DNA of 33,345 nt from Streptomyces atratus (GTDB lineage Bacteria > Actinomycetota > Actinomycetes > Streptomycetales > Streptomycetaceae). The stretch covers positions 1 through 33,345 of the forward strand of contig NZ_FPJO01000044.1 in the NCBI RefSeq assembly GCF_900119365.1, given 5' to 3'. The position numbers and the translations under genes are program-made. Below are positions 1 through 7,239 of this stretch, piece by piece (the stretch's first letter is position 1; the number at the start of each line of letters is the position of its first letter). Below the pieces are notes generated by a model. The model did not search any database. It saw only the letters and a program-made list of their open reading frames with translations, and was not told the DNA's origin.

Positions 1-7
1 ACTCCTC

Positions 8-769
8 TCACCACTCCGGCCCCCAGCCAGACACGCCGGAGCACCTCTGCAGATCAACCCGTACGCACCTCTGCACCAGAGCCCGTACGCCGACAGCGCC
101 GTCGCCGCCCAGGGTGACTACCGCGTCGGAGGCCGCCTCTGCCAGGATCTGGGCGGCGGCCCGGGCGTCAGCGGCTCCGGTGAGTTGCCGGGCTTCGACC
201 TCGTTGACCACCAGCAGGGGCCGGTTGTCCTGGGGCCACGCGGGCAGGATCCCGGCCGGAGCCGCGTTGTGCACCCACCGTGTCCCCGGCGCAAGAAAGC
301 CTGCGACGGCCTGAAGGCAGGGCAGGGGTATCTCACCGCTGGTGAGGATCACATCCCCGGCCAGCGGCCGGAGCACCGTCAGGGCGTCGGTGACGTCCTG
401 GGCGGACAGCAGAGTGTTGGCGCCGCTGATGACGGCGATGCTGTTCACGCCGTCCGGGTCCACCATGACCAGCGCCTGTCCGGTCGGCGTGGACACCTCG
501 GTGATCACCGTGTCCACGCCGACCGAGGCACTGCGCAGGTTGGCGAGGGCCTTGAGGCCATCGGCATCGCCACCGCCTTTGGCGACCAAATCAGTAGCAG
601 TTCCCATGGCGGCGGCCACGGCCTCATTGCCGCCCTTCCCGCCGAAACCCTCCTTCACGGAGGTCACCAACACTGTCTCGCCCGGGGAGGGAAGGACGGG
701 ACAGCGCAGGAGCCGGTCGATGTTCACCGCGCCCACGGTCACCACCCGGCCTGCCAAGAATCCGTTCAC
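8..769 (-). pseudogene. PfkB/ribokinase-family sugar kinase, C-terminus damaged
   Basis: The family phosphorylates sugars or nucleosides with ATP. A GTG start gives about 253 residues. The N-terminus carries VTVGAVNID and the ribokinase-type substrate-binding motif GFGGKGGNEA at residues 41-50, and AVVTLGGDGAVGVR lies near residue 215. The family normally continues to about 300 residues with a DTTGAGD catalytic/anion-hole motif. Here the frame stops before that motif with an unrelated tail, so the catalytic aspartate is missing. An 11-bp direct repeat (GCACCTCTGCA at 41-51 and 65-75) lies in the damaged tail. The gene is divergent from the LacI regulator, the usual layout for a sugar-use operon under local control. 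The frame could resume outside the window. Confidence 0.7.
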
Positions 770-778
770 ACTTCTTGT

Positions 779-790
779 CTAATCGTTTAG
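779..790. promoter_or_regulatory. Candidate LacI-family operator
   Basis: CTAATCGTTTAG is a 12-bp near-perfect palindrome around a central CG, one base away from the AAACGTTT-type core typical of LacI/GalR operators. It lies in the 40-bp gap between the divergent kinase and LacI genes, so one dimer could control both. That it binds this regulator is inference. Confidence 0.5.
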
Positions 791-809
791 ATGAGAGGAT
801 GCAAGAGTT

Positions 810-1814
810 ATGGCGAAGCAAGCAGGCAAGGCCCCGACTCTGACAGACGTGGCCCGCGTGGCCGGGACCTCGACAGCGGTAGTCAGCTATGTGATGAACA
901 ACGGCCCCCGGCCGGTCGCGGCCGCGACCCGCGAGCGGGTCCTGGCCGCTGCGGCAGAGCTGGACTACCGGCCCAACCGCATCGCCCGGGCTCTGCGCTC
1001 GCGGACCACCGGCGTGGTCGGCCTGATCCTCGCCGACGCCTCCAACCCCTACTTCGGCGCGCTGGCCCGGCACGTCGAGCAGGCATTGGACAAACGCGGA
1101 AAGCTCACCCTGACCGGGAACGCCGGATACTCCCCGGACCGGCAGGAGCATCTCGCGGACAAGTTCCTCGCCGCCCAGGTCGACGGGCTCGTCATCGTCT
1201 TCGCTGACGGCGGCGCCGACGTCGCCACCCAGGTCAAACGCGCCGGCGTCCCGGCCGTGTACGTCCACAACCAGCCCGAGGACGGGCAGGCCCCGGCAGT
1301 GACCGCCGACAACGAAGATGCCGTCCAGCAGGCCGTCGCCCACCTGCGCGGCCACGGACACACCCGCATCGCCTTCCTCGCCGGACCGCGTGACGCCGGA
1401 CCGGTCGGCCGACGCCGCGCCACGTGGGAGACGGCCCTCGCCGGCACCGGCGCCCCCCTGCTGCGCTGCGAGTACTCGCGCGCAGCGGCAGCGGCCCTGA
1501 CCGGACAGCTCATCAGCGAGGGTTCCATGCCCGCCGCGCTCATCACCGCCACCGACGAACAAGCCATCGGCGTCCTCGCCGCAGCCAGGGCTCACAGACT
1601 GGCCGTGCCCGAGCGGTTGGCCGTCATCAGCCTCGACGGCACCCCGGACAGCGCCTACACCGCTCCCGCTCTCACCGTCACCCAGCAACCCCTGGAGGCG
1701 ATGGCGGCCCAGGCAGTCGACCTGCTCCTGGGCGGCGAGGCCGCAGCGCCGCCCGCCTTGTCGGCTCCCCTCGTCATCCGGGGCAGCTGCGGGTGCGCAG
1801 CCACCGATTCCTGA
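810..1814 (+). CDS. LacI-family transcriptional regulator
   Basis: This 334-residue protein has the full length of the family. The N-terminal LacI helix-turn-helix (TLTDVARVAGTSTAVVSYVM, about residues 10-29) is followed by the hinge helix (YRPNRIARALRS) and a periplasmic-binding-like effector domain beginning VVGLILADASNPYF. The ATG is preceded by a GAGAGG ribosome binding site at 793-798. It probably represses the divergent PfkB kinase gene and itself through the palindrome at 779-790, with a sugar or sugar phosphate as effector. The ligand cannot be told from sequence. The C-terminus has a cysteine pair (GSCGCA). The gene appears intact. Confidence 0.9.
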   Translation: MAKQAGKAPTLTDVARVAGTSTAVVSYVMNNGPRPVAAATRERVLAAAAELDYRPNRIARALRSRTTGVVGLILADASNPYFGALARHVEQALDKRGKLTLTGNAGYSPDRQEHLADKFLAAQVDGLVIVFADGGADVATQVKRAGVPAVYVHNQPEDGQAPAVTADNEDAVQQAVAHLRGHGHTRIAFLAGPRDAGPVGRRRATWETALAGTGAPLLRCEYSRAAAAALTGQLISEGSMPAALITATDEQAIGVLAAARAHRLAVPERLAVISLDGTPDSAYTAPALTVTQQPLEAMAAQAVDLLLGGEAAAPPALSAPLVIRGSCGCAATDS

Positions 1815-2007
1815 GACGCGCGACCGAAATGTCCCGCCGGTGCGGCAGCGCAAGAGCGGGGCCCATGCTCGAAGAGAAGCTCGACGCGCTCTCGCAGTTG
1901 GGCGAGCACAAGGCCATGCCGTTCCCGCCAGGTTTCCGCGGCCTGGAGCGCCCGGCTCGCGGTCGCGGCGGTTGGATGTGCGGTGACGTCCGACCGCTGG
2001 GGGCGCG
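1815..2007. other. Gap with an unassigned ORF remnant
   Basis: There is no complete gene. A plus-strand frame starting at ATG 1865 reads like coding sequence for about 28 residues (LDALSQLGEHKAMPFPPGF) and then becomes low quality. I do not recognise it. The right border is the start of the IS630 fragment. Confidence 0.25.
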
Positions 2008-2118
2008 GTGGCCGAGCCTGTCCGTGTGCGCAGACTGACCGACCAGGAGGGACAGACACTTCAGCAGATCGTGCGCCGTGGCAGCACCAGCTCGGTGTGG
2101 TAGCGGCGCGCGATGATC
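2008..2118 (+). pseudogene. IS630-family transposase, N-terminal scrap
   Basis: A GTG start is followed by AEPVRVRRLTDQEGQ and then QIVRRGSTSSV, which match the first 30 or so residues of Streptomyces IS630-type transposases from memory. A TAG at 2101-2103 then breaks the frame, although the next residues (RRAM) still fit the family. The DDE catalytic domain is absent. The scrap abuts a MerR fragment on the opposite strand. Confidence 0.6.
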
Positions 2119-2242
2119 GGACAGTCCCTGTTCGAGGCGGCGCAGGCGCCTTCAGCAGTGTCCGGACCAGATCGGTGTCCGCGCCGGACCAACTGGCCAG
2201 CACCAGCCGGACGTCCGCCAGCGGCATCCCGGCCCGACGCAC
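2112..2242 (-). pseudogene. MerR-family regulator fragment, frameshifted
   Basis: Read on the minus strand, RRAGMPLADVRLVL fits the middle of a MerR-type effector-linker region, followed by DLVRTLL. One frame over, RLRRLEQGLSDHRA continues the coiled coil. The DNA-binding N-terminus is missing: the sequence before the GTG belongs to the GH25 fragment. This looks like a piece trapped between two other fragments. Confidence 0.45.
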
Positions 2243-2700
2243 TATCCCGTCCCGCTCTACCGCTCACCGGCCTACGCCACCGCAGCCGACCTCCCGCACA
2301 CCGACACCGCCGCCGAGCAGGCAGCCCGCTGTGGCAGCCCCGCTACGGAGCGGAACGCGTGAGCCCGCTCCCCCGTCGGCGGCAGGCACTGGTCGGTCTG
2401 GCAGTACACCGAGAACGGGTCGGTGCCCGGCCTGCGGGGCAAGGCCGACGTCAACGTGTACTGCGGCACGCTGACCCAGCTCCGCACGCTCGCCCACCTC
2501 AGCCCCGGCCAGACCCCCACCCATCCGGGAACGGGTTCGACAACCCCGTCTGCTCCGTCCACGGCCGTCTGGCCGCTGCTGAAGAACGGGACGCGCGGCG
2601 TCAACGTCACCACCGCCCAGCACCTGCTGGCCGCGGCCGGCCGTGGTCCAGGAGCAGCGTGTTGGCCCTTGCGCGCCACGATCTACAGTGCCGAAGAACG
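2240..2700 (+). pseudogene. GH25-type lysozyme (muramidase) remnant with peptidoglycan-binding tail
   Basis: Three frames together resemble the end of a glycoside hydrolase 25 domain: HYPVPLYRS, then SPLWQPRYGAERVSPLP, then HWSVWQYTENGSVPGLRGK followed by ADVNVYCGT. WQYTxxGxVPG and the closing D-N are typical of the GH25 C-terminal strand. A second stretch, WPLLKNGTRGVNVTTAQHLL, resembles a peptidoglycan-binding (PGB-1) repeat. At least two frameshifts are present and the catalytic N-terminal half is gone. The protein would have been a secreted wall hydrolase. Confidence 0.55.
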
Positions 2701-2727
2701 GCATTGCCCGCCCGTGGAATGCGGAGT

Positions 2728-2754
2728 GGGTCGCAGCCGTATCGACTGCGACCC
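2728..2754. terminator. Hairpin terminator downstream of the GNAT gene
   Basis: GGGTCGCAG and CTGCGACCC form a perfect 9-bp stem with a 9-nt loop. It lies 67 nt past the stop of the minus-strand GNAT gene. There is no T-tract, as is usual in Streptomyces. Confidence 0.5.
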
Positions 2755-2820
2755 GCCTTCTTTGGTGACCCACATCACATTCGGGAGGTCGCAGGCTGCT
2801 GGACGAGACCGGATGCCTGG

Positions 2821-3414
2821 TCAGGCTTCGTGGACTCGGGCGTGCAGATGCATGTCGTGCCAGCCGTCGGCGTGCAGCAGTGCCTGACGCCGTACGCCTT
2901 CCAGAGCGAAGCCTGCCTTCTCGGCGATGCGGCAGGATGCGAAATTCACCGTTGAATGGCCGAGTTCGAGTCGGTTGAAACCGGCCTCTTCCAGTGCCCA
3001 ACTCGACACTCGGGCCACAGCTCGGGAGCAGACACCCTGGCCACGGGACTCCGGGGTGGTCCAGTAGGAGATCTCCGCTTGGCCTCCGGCCAGGATGATG
3101 GACTGGAGGGAGACCCGTCCGAGAACCCGGTCGCCGCCGGCATCGACCACGGCCCAATGGCAGGCGGCCTCGCTCTCCCAGCCACGTCGCCACTGTTCGA
3201 TCCACTCCAGGGTTTCGTCTTCGGAGTCCGCTTTGCGCAGGTGCCAGAGCTGGATCGCCCGGTCCTGGAACGCTCGCGCGACGGCGGCTGCGTCGGAGGG
3301 CAGCCATGGCCGCAGCAGCAAGTCGTCGTCGATCGGCAGCGTCGGCTGGGGAGCGGCATTGAGGCTGCCAGGGGACATGACAGGAGTGACAAGGGAAGGC
3401 ATGGCCGACATCAT
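2821..3414 (-). CDS. GNAT-family N-acetyltransferase (RimJ/RimL type)
   Basis: The protein should transfer an acetyl group from acetyl-CoA to an amine. About 197 residues follow the chosen ATG (3414), which has AGAGGCGGG about 10 nt upstream; the frame also stays open to a TTG at 3450. LLLRPWLPSDAAAV begins the fold, WAVVDAGGDRVLGRVSL is strand 2-4, and AEISYWTTPESRGQGVCSRA holds the acetyl-CoA loop (R-G-Q-G-V). NRLELGHSTVNFASCRIAEK and GFALEG are the typical RimL-like motif B end. The substrate is unknown; family members modify ribosomal protein N-termini, peptides or antibiotics. Confidence 0.85.
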   Translation of the reverse strand: MMSAMPSLVTPVMSPGSLNAAPQPTLPIDDDLLLRPWLPSDAAAVARAFQDRAIQLWHLRKADSEDETLEWIEQWRRGWESEAACHWAVVDAGGDRVLGRVSLQSIILAGGQAEISYWTTPESRGQGVCSRAVARVSSWALEEAGFNRLELGHSTVNFASCRIAEKAGFALEGVRRQALLHADGWHDMHLHARVHEA

Positions 3415-3469
3415 GGCAAGCCCGCCTCTGGGCCCGCGGGAAATCGTCAAGACGTGTGGATCAGTAGTG

Positions 3470-3826
3470 TCAGGGAGTGCTCCGGCGGTAGGTCCACATC
3501 TCGGCCATCTGACCGTCGAGAAATCGAATCAGCCAGATGAGATGGCTGTCGATGATGCCGGGGCGGCTCTCGTGGCCGACGCCGCCGACCACGGACAGCA
3601 AATCGTCGGTGCCGAGGATCGTGTCGATGTGGAAGCGGAGTCCTGGCCGGCTGGCGTGGATATGCGATACGGCACGTTGGACGTCGGCGGGCCCGGACAC
3701 CTCTGGGTGTGCATGGTCGGCCCAGTCCGAGTTCAGTACTTCCGGAGCGATCGAGGTGTCGCCCGTGTTCCACATCTGGAAGTACCGCTGCACGACGTGA
3801 TGGGAGGGGTCCGCGTGCGCGTCCAT
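3470..3826 (-). CDS. SnoaL-like / ester cyclase family protein
   Basis: A 118-residue protein. The start was chosen at ATG 3826 because a near-perfect AAAGGAG ribosome binding site precedes it. HHVVQRYFQMWNTGD followed by DWADHAHPEVSGP is the classic N-terminal pattern of SnoaL-like NTF2-fold proteins. RFHIDTILGTDDLL and LIRFLDGQMAEMW match the later strands. The family includes polyketide cyclases and many uncharacterised NTF2-like enzymes. No polyketide genes are nearby, so a role in polyketide cyclisation is not supported. The gene lies head-to-head with the helicase remnant, whose recognisable homology starts only about 25-40 bp away. Confidence 0.8.
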   Translation of the reverse strand: MDAHADPSHHVVQRYFQMWNTGDTSIAPEVLNSDWADHAHPEVSGPADVQRAVSHIHASRPGLRFHIDTILGTDDLLSVVGGVGHESRPGIIDSHLIWLIRFLDGQMAEMWTYRRSTP

Positions 3827-3849
3827 CGTGTTCTCCTTTGCTCCGGCGG

Positions 3850-5131
3850 GTGGCAGCCTGCGATGAAATGGTGACGTCGGATGCCTGCAAGACCCTCTCG
3901 AAGGTTCTCGGGGCGCTGCGGGCGCATGACACGGACACCATCGTGGCACTGGCCGATCCCCGCGTCCGTAGCGGCCGGGAGGACACCGACGACGAGGACG
4001 AGGAGCACGACAGCGTCGACGGCGAGGACGTCCTGGAGGGCGGAGACGGGGCGGGGTGCGGGTGAGCGGGGCGGCGGCCGGGGTGCTGCGGTTCAGCGAG
4101 GAACGCGACCCCGCAGTCTTGGCCCAGTTCGTGCGGCTTCGGGTCATCGATCCGGAGGGCGCCTACTGGCGGCGCGGGATCGAGGCGGCCGGACGGTTGC
4201 TGCGCGAGACCGGGAACACCGTTTTGCGGGTGCCGTACACCGTCGTCACACCGGAGGACTGGGGCGGAGTCGGCGGGTATCCGCTCGGGCAGTGGATCGC
4301 CGACCAACGACGCGCCTACACGGCCGGAACACTGGACGCCGGGCGCGTGGCCGAGCTGGAGCGGCTCGGGATGGTGTGGTCCGAACAGGACGCGGCCTGG
4401 GCGGACGGGATCGCCGTCGCCAAGGAGTACGCCGCCGCCCACGGGCACTTCCTTCCCCCGACCACCGCGACCTGGGAAGGGCATCCCATTGGGGTGTGGG
4501 CGAAGAACGCCCGCGCGGCGGCACGTAGGGCGCGGGAGAACGAGGAACTGCGCGCGGCCGGCCGCCCCGTCCCCTCCGCGGCCGGTGCGATGACCAAAGC
4601 GCGGCAGGGGATGAGCTGGACGCGATCGATCCGGGGTGGTGCCCGGTATGGGACACCAGGTGGCAGCGGTGCTACCGCCTCGTCCACAACCACGTCCAGG
4701 CCGGCGGGACGCTCCCCACGGCTGCGGGCTACGTCGTCGTGCAGGGCGAGGACCTCGGACGCTGGGTGAACGCGCAGCGGTTCGGGTGGGAACAGCTCCT
4801 GCCTGTACAGCAGTGGATCCTGGAGAACACCCTCAAGGTCACACCGGCCGAGGAAGACGAGCGGCCGGTGAAACGGACGCAGGATGCGAAGTGGGCGGTC
4901 AATCTCGCGGCGGCGCGGCAGTTCCACGCCCGTGAAGGGCACCTGCGGGTCCCCCGCAAGCACGCCGAGCACCTGGCGTCAGCAGATACACTGTCGGGCC
5001 GTCAGAACGCTACTGACGAGCCCGTGGTGGTCAAGCTCGGCACCTGGCTCGACAACGTCCGCAAACGCGCTGGGAAGCTCCCCGAACAGCGCCGGGCGGA
5101 ACTCGATGAGCTCGGGATGCGGTGGTCGTGA
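3850..5131 (+). pseudogene. C-terminal part of a large helicase with helicase-associated domains, two frameshifts
   Basis: Three consecutive frames join into one protein end. The first contains ACKTLSKVLGALRAHDTDTI followed by an acidic linker to about 4050. The second runs from VLRFSEERDPAVLAQFV to about 4608 and includes GVWAKNARAAARRAREN. The third runs from LDAIDPGWCPVWDTRWQRCY to the stop at 5131 and ends LGTWLDNVRKRAGKLPEQRR. The repeated W-x3-R/K ... L-x2-G-x-W pattern is the helicase-associated domain found in tandem at the end of large actinobacterial DEAD/DEAH helicases. The ATPase domains are absent, so this is the tail only. Shorter related tails occur at 9241, 13050 and 26179. 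Confidence 0.7.
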
Positions 5132-5352
5132 TGGGCATCGTCGTCACCGCGGCCGCCGCGCTCGCGGCCGGCTATCTGCTCGGGCGGCTGCGCCCCTGGC
5201 GGCGTGCGGGCGACTGGGCAGCCGATCAGGTCCGCTTCACCGGGGCGTGGGTCCGCGGCGGCGTCGGCCGCAGGGGCCGAACACCGAGGGAACCCGCCGT
5301 GGATTCTGACACCCCACACGGACGCCGATCAGGCCCTCGCCGGCCAAGCTGA
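5131..5352 (+). CDS. Small membrane-anchored protein, C-terminus probably replaced
   Basis: ATG 5131 overlaps the TGA of the helicase tail (TGATG), suggesting translational coupling. One membrane segment (IVVTAAAALAAGYLLG, residues 3-18) is followed by RLRPWRRAGDWAADQVRF and TGAWVRGGVGR. This pattern occurs in short proteins of Streptomyces prophages and integrative elements. After VGRR the residues look out of frame, so the natural C-terminus is probably lost. The function is unknown. Confidence 0.45.
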   Translation: MGIVVTAAAALAAGYLLGRLRPWRRAGDWAADQVRFTGAWVRGGVGRRGRTPREPAVDSDTPHGRRSGPRRPS

Positions 5353-5430
5353 TTCAGGCCGGGATCGACCCCGGCAAGGTGGCCGCGATGGACCCGAACG
5401 CCAGGGCCATGGTCGCCGCGACCCTGTGCC
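5337..5430 (+). pseudogene. Fragment of a phage-like hypothetical protein
   Basis: One frame reads PAKLIQAGIDPGKVAAMDP and then NARAMVAA, a coherent protein-like stretch with no start codon of its own. It overlaps the end of the preceding small ORF in another frame. I do not know the family; the context is phage- or ICE-like. Confidence 0.3.
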
Positions 5431-5461
5431 CTTCCCGCACGACGACCCGAAGGAAGCAGCC

Positions 5462-5769
5462 ATGCCCCCTCGCGCGAAGAAGACCACCGCCCCCGCACCG
5501 GAGAAGGTAGAGACTGTGAGCACTGCGGAAGCCATCGACAACACTGCCGACACCGTTCAGGCCGAGGACAAGCCGAAGCGCGGCCGGAAGGCTTCGCCCC
5601 CCTCACCGCCGTGCTCAAGGGGTTCGAGACGGCAAATACCAAGCTGGACCGGGCCGCGAAGAAGCGGGCGCAGGTCGATGCCGTGGTCCAGGATCATGAA
5701 GCCGCTCAGGCCCGGTTCGACGCCGCCAAGACAGCCCTGGACGCGGTCTACGCCGAACTGACGGCGTAA
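5462..5769 (+). pseudogene. Small coiled-coil protein, frameshifted in a C6 tract
   Basis: An ATG start gives a charged, Ala/Pro-rich head (MPPRAKKTTAPAPEKVE) ending DKPKRGRKA. One frame over, beginning around the run of six C at about 5596-5602, the sequence continues coherently as LTAVLKGFETANTKLDRAAK and AQVDAVVQDHEAAQARFDAA to a TAA at 5767. The second half is a predictable helix with heptad spacing. Restoring a seventh C would give one protein of about 102 residues. Its neighbours are phage-like. The function is unknown; this may be a real slippage event or a sequence error. Confidence 0.5.
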
Positions 5770-5779
5770 GACGACCCTT

Positions 5780-5818
5780 GTCACACCGGCCACAGGGACG
5801 GTAGGAAACCGGTGTGAC
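5780..5818 (+). promoter_or_regulatory. Inverted repeat enclosing the ribosome binding site and start codon
   Basis: GTCACACCGG (5780-5789) pairs perfectly with CCGGTGTGAC (5809-5818). The 19-nt loop contains the GTAGGA ribosome binding site, and the right arm contains the GTG start of the next gene. In RNA it would hide the start codon. Alternatively it serves as a weak terminator for the preceding gene. Confidence 0.4.
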
Positions 5819-6137
5819 TGAACAAGGGAAGTTCGCCCGTGCCCTCATAGGGCTCTCCCCTGTCGTTGTCGCCGTCTGCGCTGTCGTAGTGACAGTCAAG
5901 GTGGTGGGGACCCACCCGCAACGGCCTCGGCTGGACCAAGAAGCCGTGGAACGGCAGGCGTCAGCCACCGTGCGATCGGGAAAAACGTCCAGAGACGGCG
6001 TTGTCTGCCCGACTGCGATAGAGGCCAAGAAGGGCAACAAGTTCGAGTGCGATGTCTACGTGGCCCCCGGTCAGTCGGAGATGGTCAAAGCTGAAGTTGT
6101 CGATGATCAGGGCATGGTCAGCATGTCCAATCCGTGA
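5814..6137 (+). CDS. DUF4333-like membrane-anchored protein
   Basis: A 107-residue protein starting at GTG. One N-terminal transmembrane segment (ALIGLSPVVVAVCAVVVTVK, residues 10-29) is followed by an extracellular domain with VVCPTAIEAKKGNKFECDVY and VKAEVVDDQG. The spaced cysteine pair (VxCP ... FxCxV) after a basic helix is characteristic of DUF4333, a small domain of actinobacterial secreted and membrane proteins with unknown role. It is followed directly by a strong terminator and appears intact. Confidence 0.7.
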   Translation: MTEQGKFARALIGLSPVVVAVCAVVVTVKVVGTHPQRPRLDQEAVERQASATVRSGKTSRDGVVCPTAIEAKKGNKFECDVYVAPGQSEMVKAEVVDDQGMVSMSNP

Positions 6138-6156
6138 GCACCTGCGCTCACCAGGA

Positions 6157-6192
6157 AGGGCCCGGCCGGAGGTGAGTTCCGGTCGGGGCCCT
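6157..6192 (+). terminator. Terminator after the DUF4333 gene
   Basis: A GC-rich stem pairs AGGGCCCGGCCGGA with TCCGGTCGGGGCCCT (14 bp with one bulge or mismatch) around a 7-nt loop, 20 nt after the stop codon. Confidence 0.75.
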
Positions 6193-6199
6193 GCTCTGC

Positions 6200-6252
6200 G
6201 GGTGCTTACTGATCTTCTGCCCGATGACTTGTGGGAACGTGTGGCCCCGCTG
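6200..6252 (+). pseudogene. IS5-family transposase N-terminal scrap
   Basis: VLTDLLPDDLWERVAPL is the characteristic opening of Streptomyces IS5-type transposases (LxDLLPDxLWxRIxPLLP). Homology stops at about 6252, exactly where an ISAs1-like fragment on the other strand begins. Confidence 0.55.
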
Positions 6253-6540
6253 CACCTGCCGGTGAAGGGATCGAAGGGACAGCCCAGCCGGGCCAGGACA
6301 TCCTGGTCACAGCGGCGTACCCACTCGGCAATAGCGGTCAGGGAGTTGTGACCGGCGCTGGTCACCGCGCACACGCCGACCGCGAGCAACGTCGCAGCCG
6401 GAACCGCACCCCGCGCGGATTACGCGGATCAGGCACCCGGGCCAGGGCGTCGAGCAGCCCGGACGGCACCACGGCCGGACCGTGACGCCCCGGACGCGGT
6501 CGGCGGCGAGGGCGCTGGCGGGAGCAGAACGGGCGGGACG
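6253..6540 (-). pseudogene. ISAs1-family transposase N-terminal fragment, frameshifted
   Basis: On the minus strand, GLLDALARVPDPRNPRGVRF matches the DDE_Tnp_1-associated N-terminal domain of ISAs1 transposases. After a one-frame jump, LLAVGVCAVTSAGHNSLTAI and AEWVRRCDQDVLARLG continue it, ending FDPFTGRC. The catalytic domain is absent. The fragment is cut by the IS5 scrap on its 3' side. Confidence 0.6.
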
Positions 6541-6545
6541 GATGA

Positions 6546-7190
6546 TGGCGCAACGAGGACTGGCTGCGGGCCCATGGCAAGCTCCCGGGGCTCACCGTCG
6601 TGTCCTGCCGCTGCGGCGAGCAGAGCAGCGCCGCGCAGTCGCCGCTCGCCCAGGCCGAGGAGGCCAAGCGCCGCCGCGACTTGGTCGGGGAAGTCGACGC
6701 GCTGGTCGGCGGGCACCGTGTGCTGACCGAGGCGCCGTGGTACCCGTCCCGCCCCGGTGACCGGCTGATGCTCACGCTGGAGGCCACCGAGCACACCCCA
6801 CGCACGACCGAGCTGTACGAGGTCACCGAGGGCTGCGAGGACGGCATGGAGCTGCACCTGGTGGACATCACGCCCGAGGGAGCTGCGGAAGGCTGGTATG
6901 CCGGTCCGCCCGAGCTGTACGGGGCCGACCCGGTCGAGACGCCATGGATGGAGGCCGGCCCCGCCCGCCTCACCATCACCCGCAACAACGTCATCGTCCA
7001 CCAGGGCCGCCACGCCCTGCCCCGCCCCGACACCACCGAACCCCGGATCACCACCGCAGCCGGGCCGGACGGCACCATCGGCTGGGCCGTCGTCCAGGAA
7101 CGCGAGTACACCCCCGCCGAAATGAGAGGAATGCCCAGATCCTGTGGATCGGCTCGGGAGGGCTTACCTTCCCGGGTGATTGATCGATAG
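6546..7190 (+). pseudogene. Hypothetical actinobacterial protein with lost N-terminus
   Basis: The frame is open from 6546, just after a stop. It reads coherently from RNEDWLRAHGKLPGLTVVSC, then CRCGEQSSAAQSPLAQAEEA, ELYEVTEGCEDGMELHLVDI and WYAGPPELYGADPVETPW to EYTPAEMRGMP. No ATG or GTG exists before GTG 6600, which falls inside the coherent region, so the native start is missing; the ISAs1 remnant abuts it. The last 17 residues (from about 7138) are encoded by the left end of the IS256 element. A C-x-C pair is near residue 3 of the GTG form. The family is unknown and resembles proteins carried by integrative elements. Confidence 0.4.
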
Positions 7191-7239
7191 GTCACCGAGC
7201 AAGGCCGACGTTGCAGCGTCGGTCGGGAAGGCGCACCCT

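Noticed and set aside
624..1853. Long minus-strand frame of about 400 residues opposite the LacI gene
   Set aside because: Its Gly/Arg-rich, low-complexity translation is the shadow of the high-GC LacI gene, which has clear family motifs.
3470..3826. Polyketide cyclase role for the SnoaL-like gene
   Set aside because: No polyketide synthase or tailoring gene is nearby, and the fold is shared by many unrelated small enzymes.
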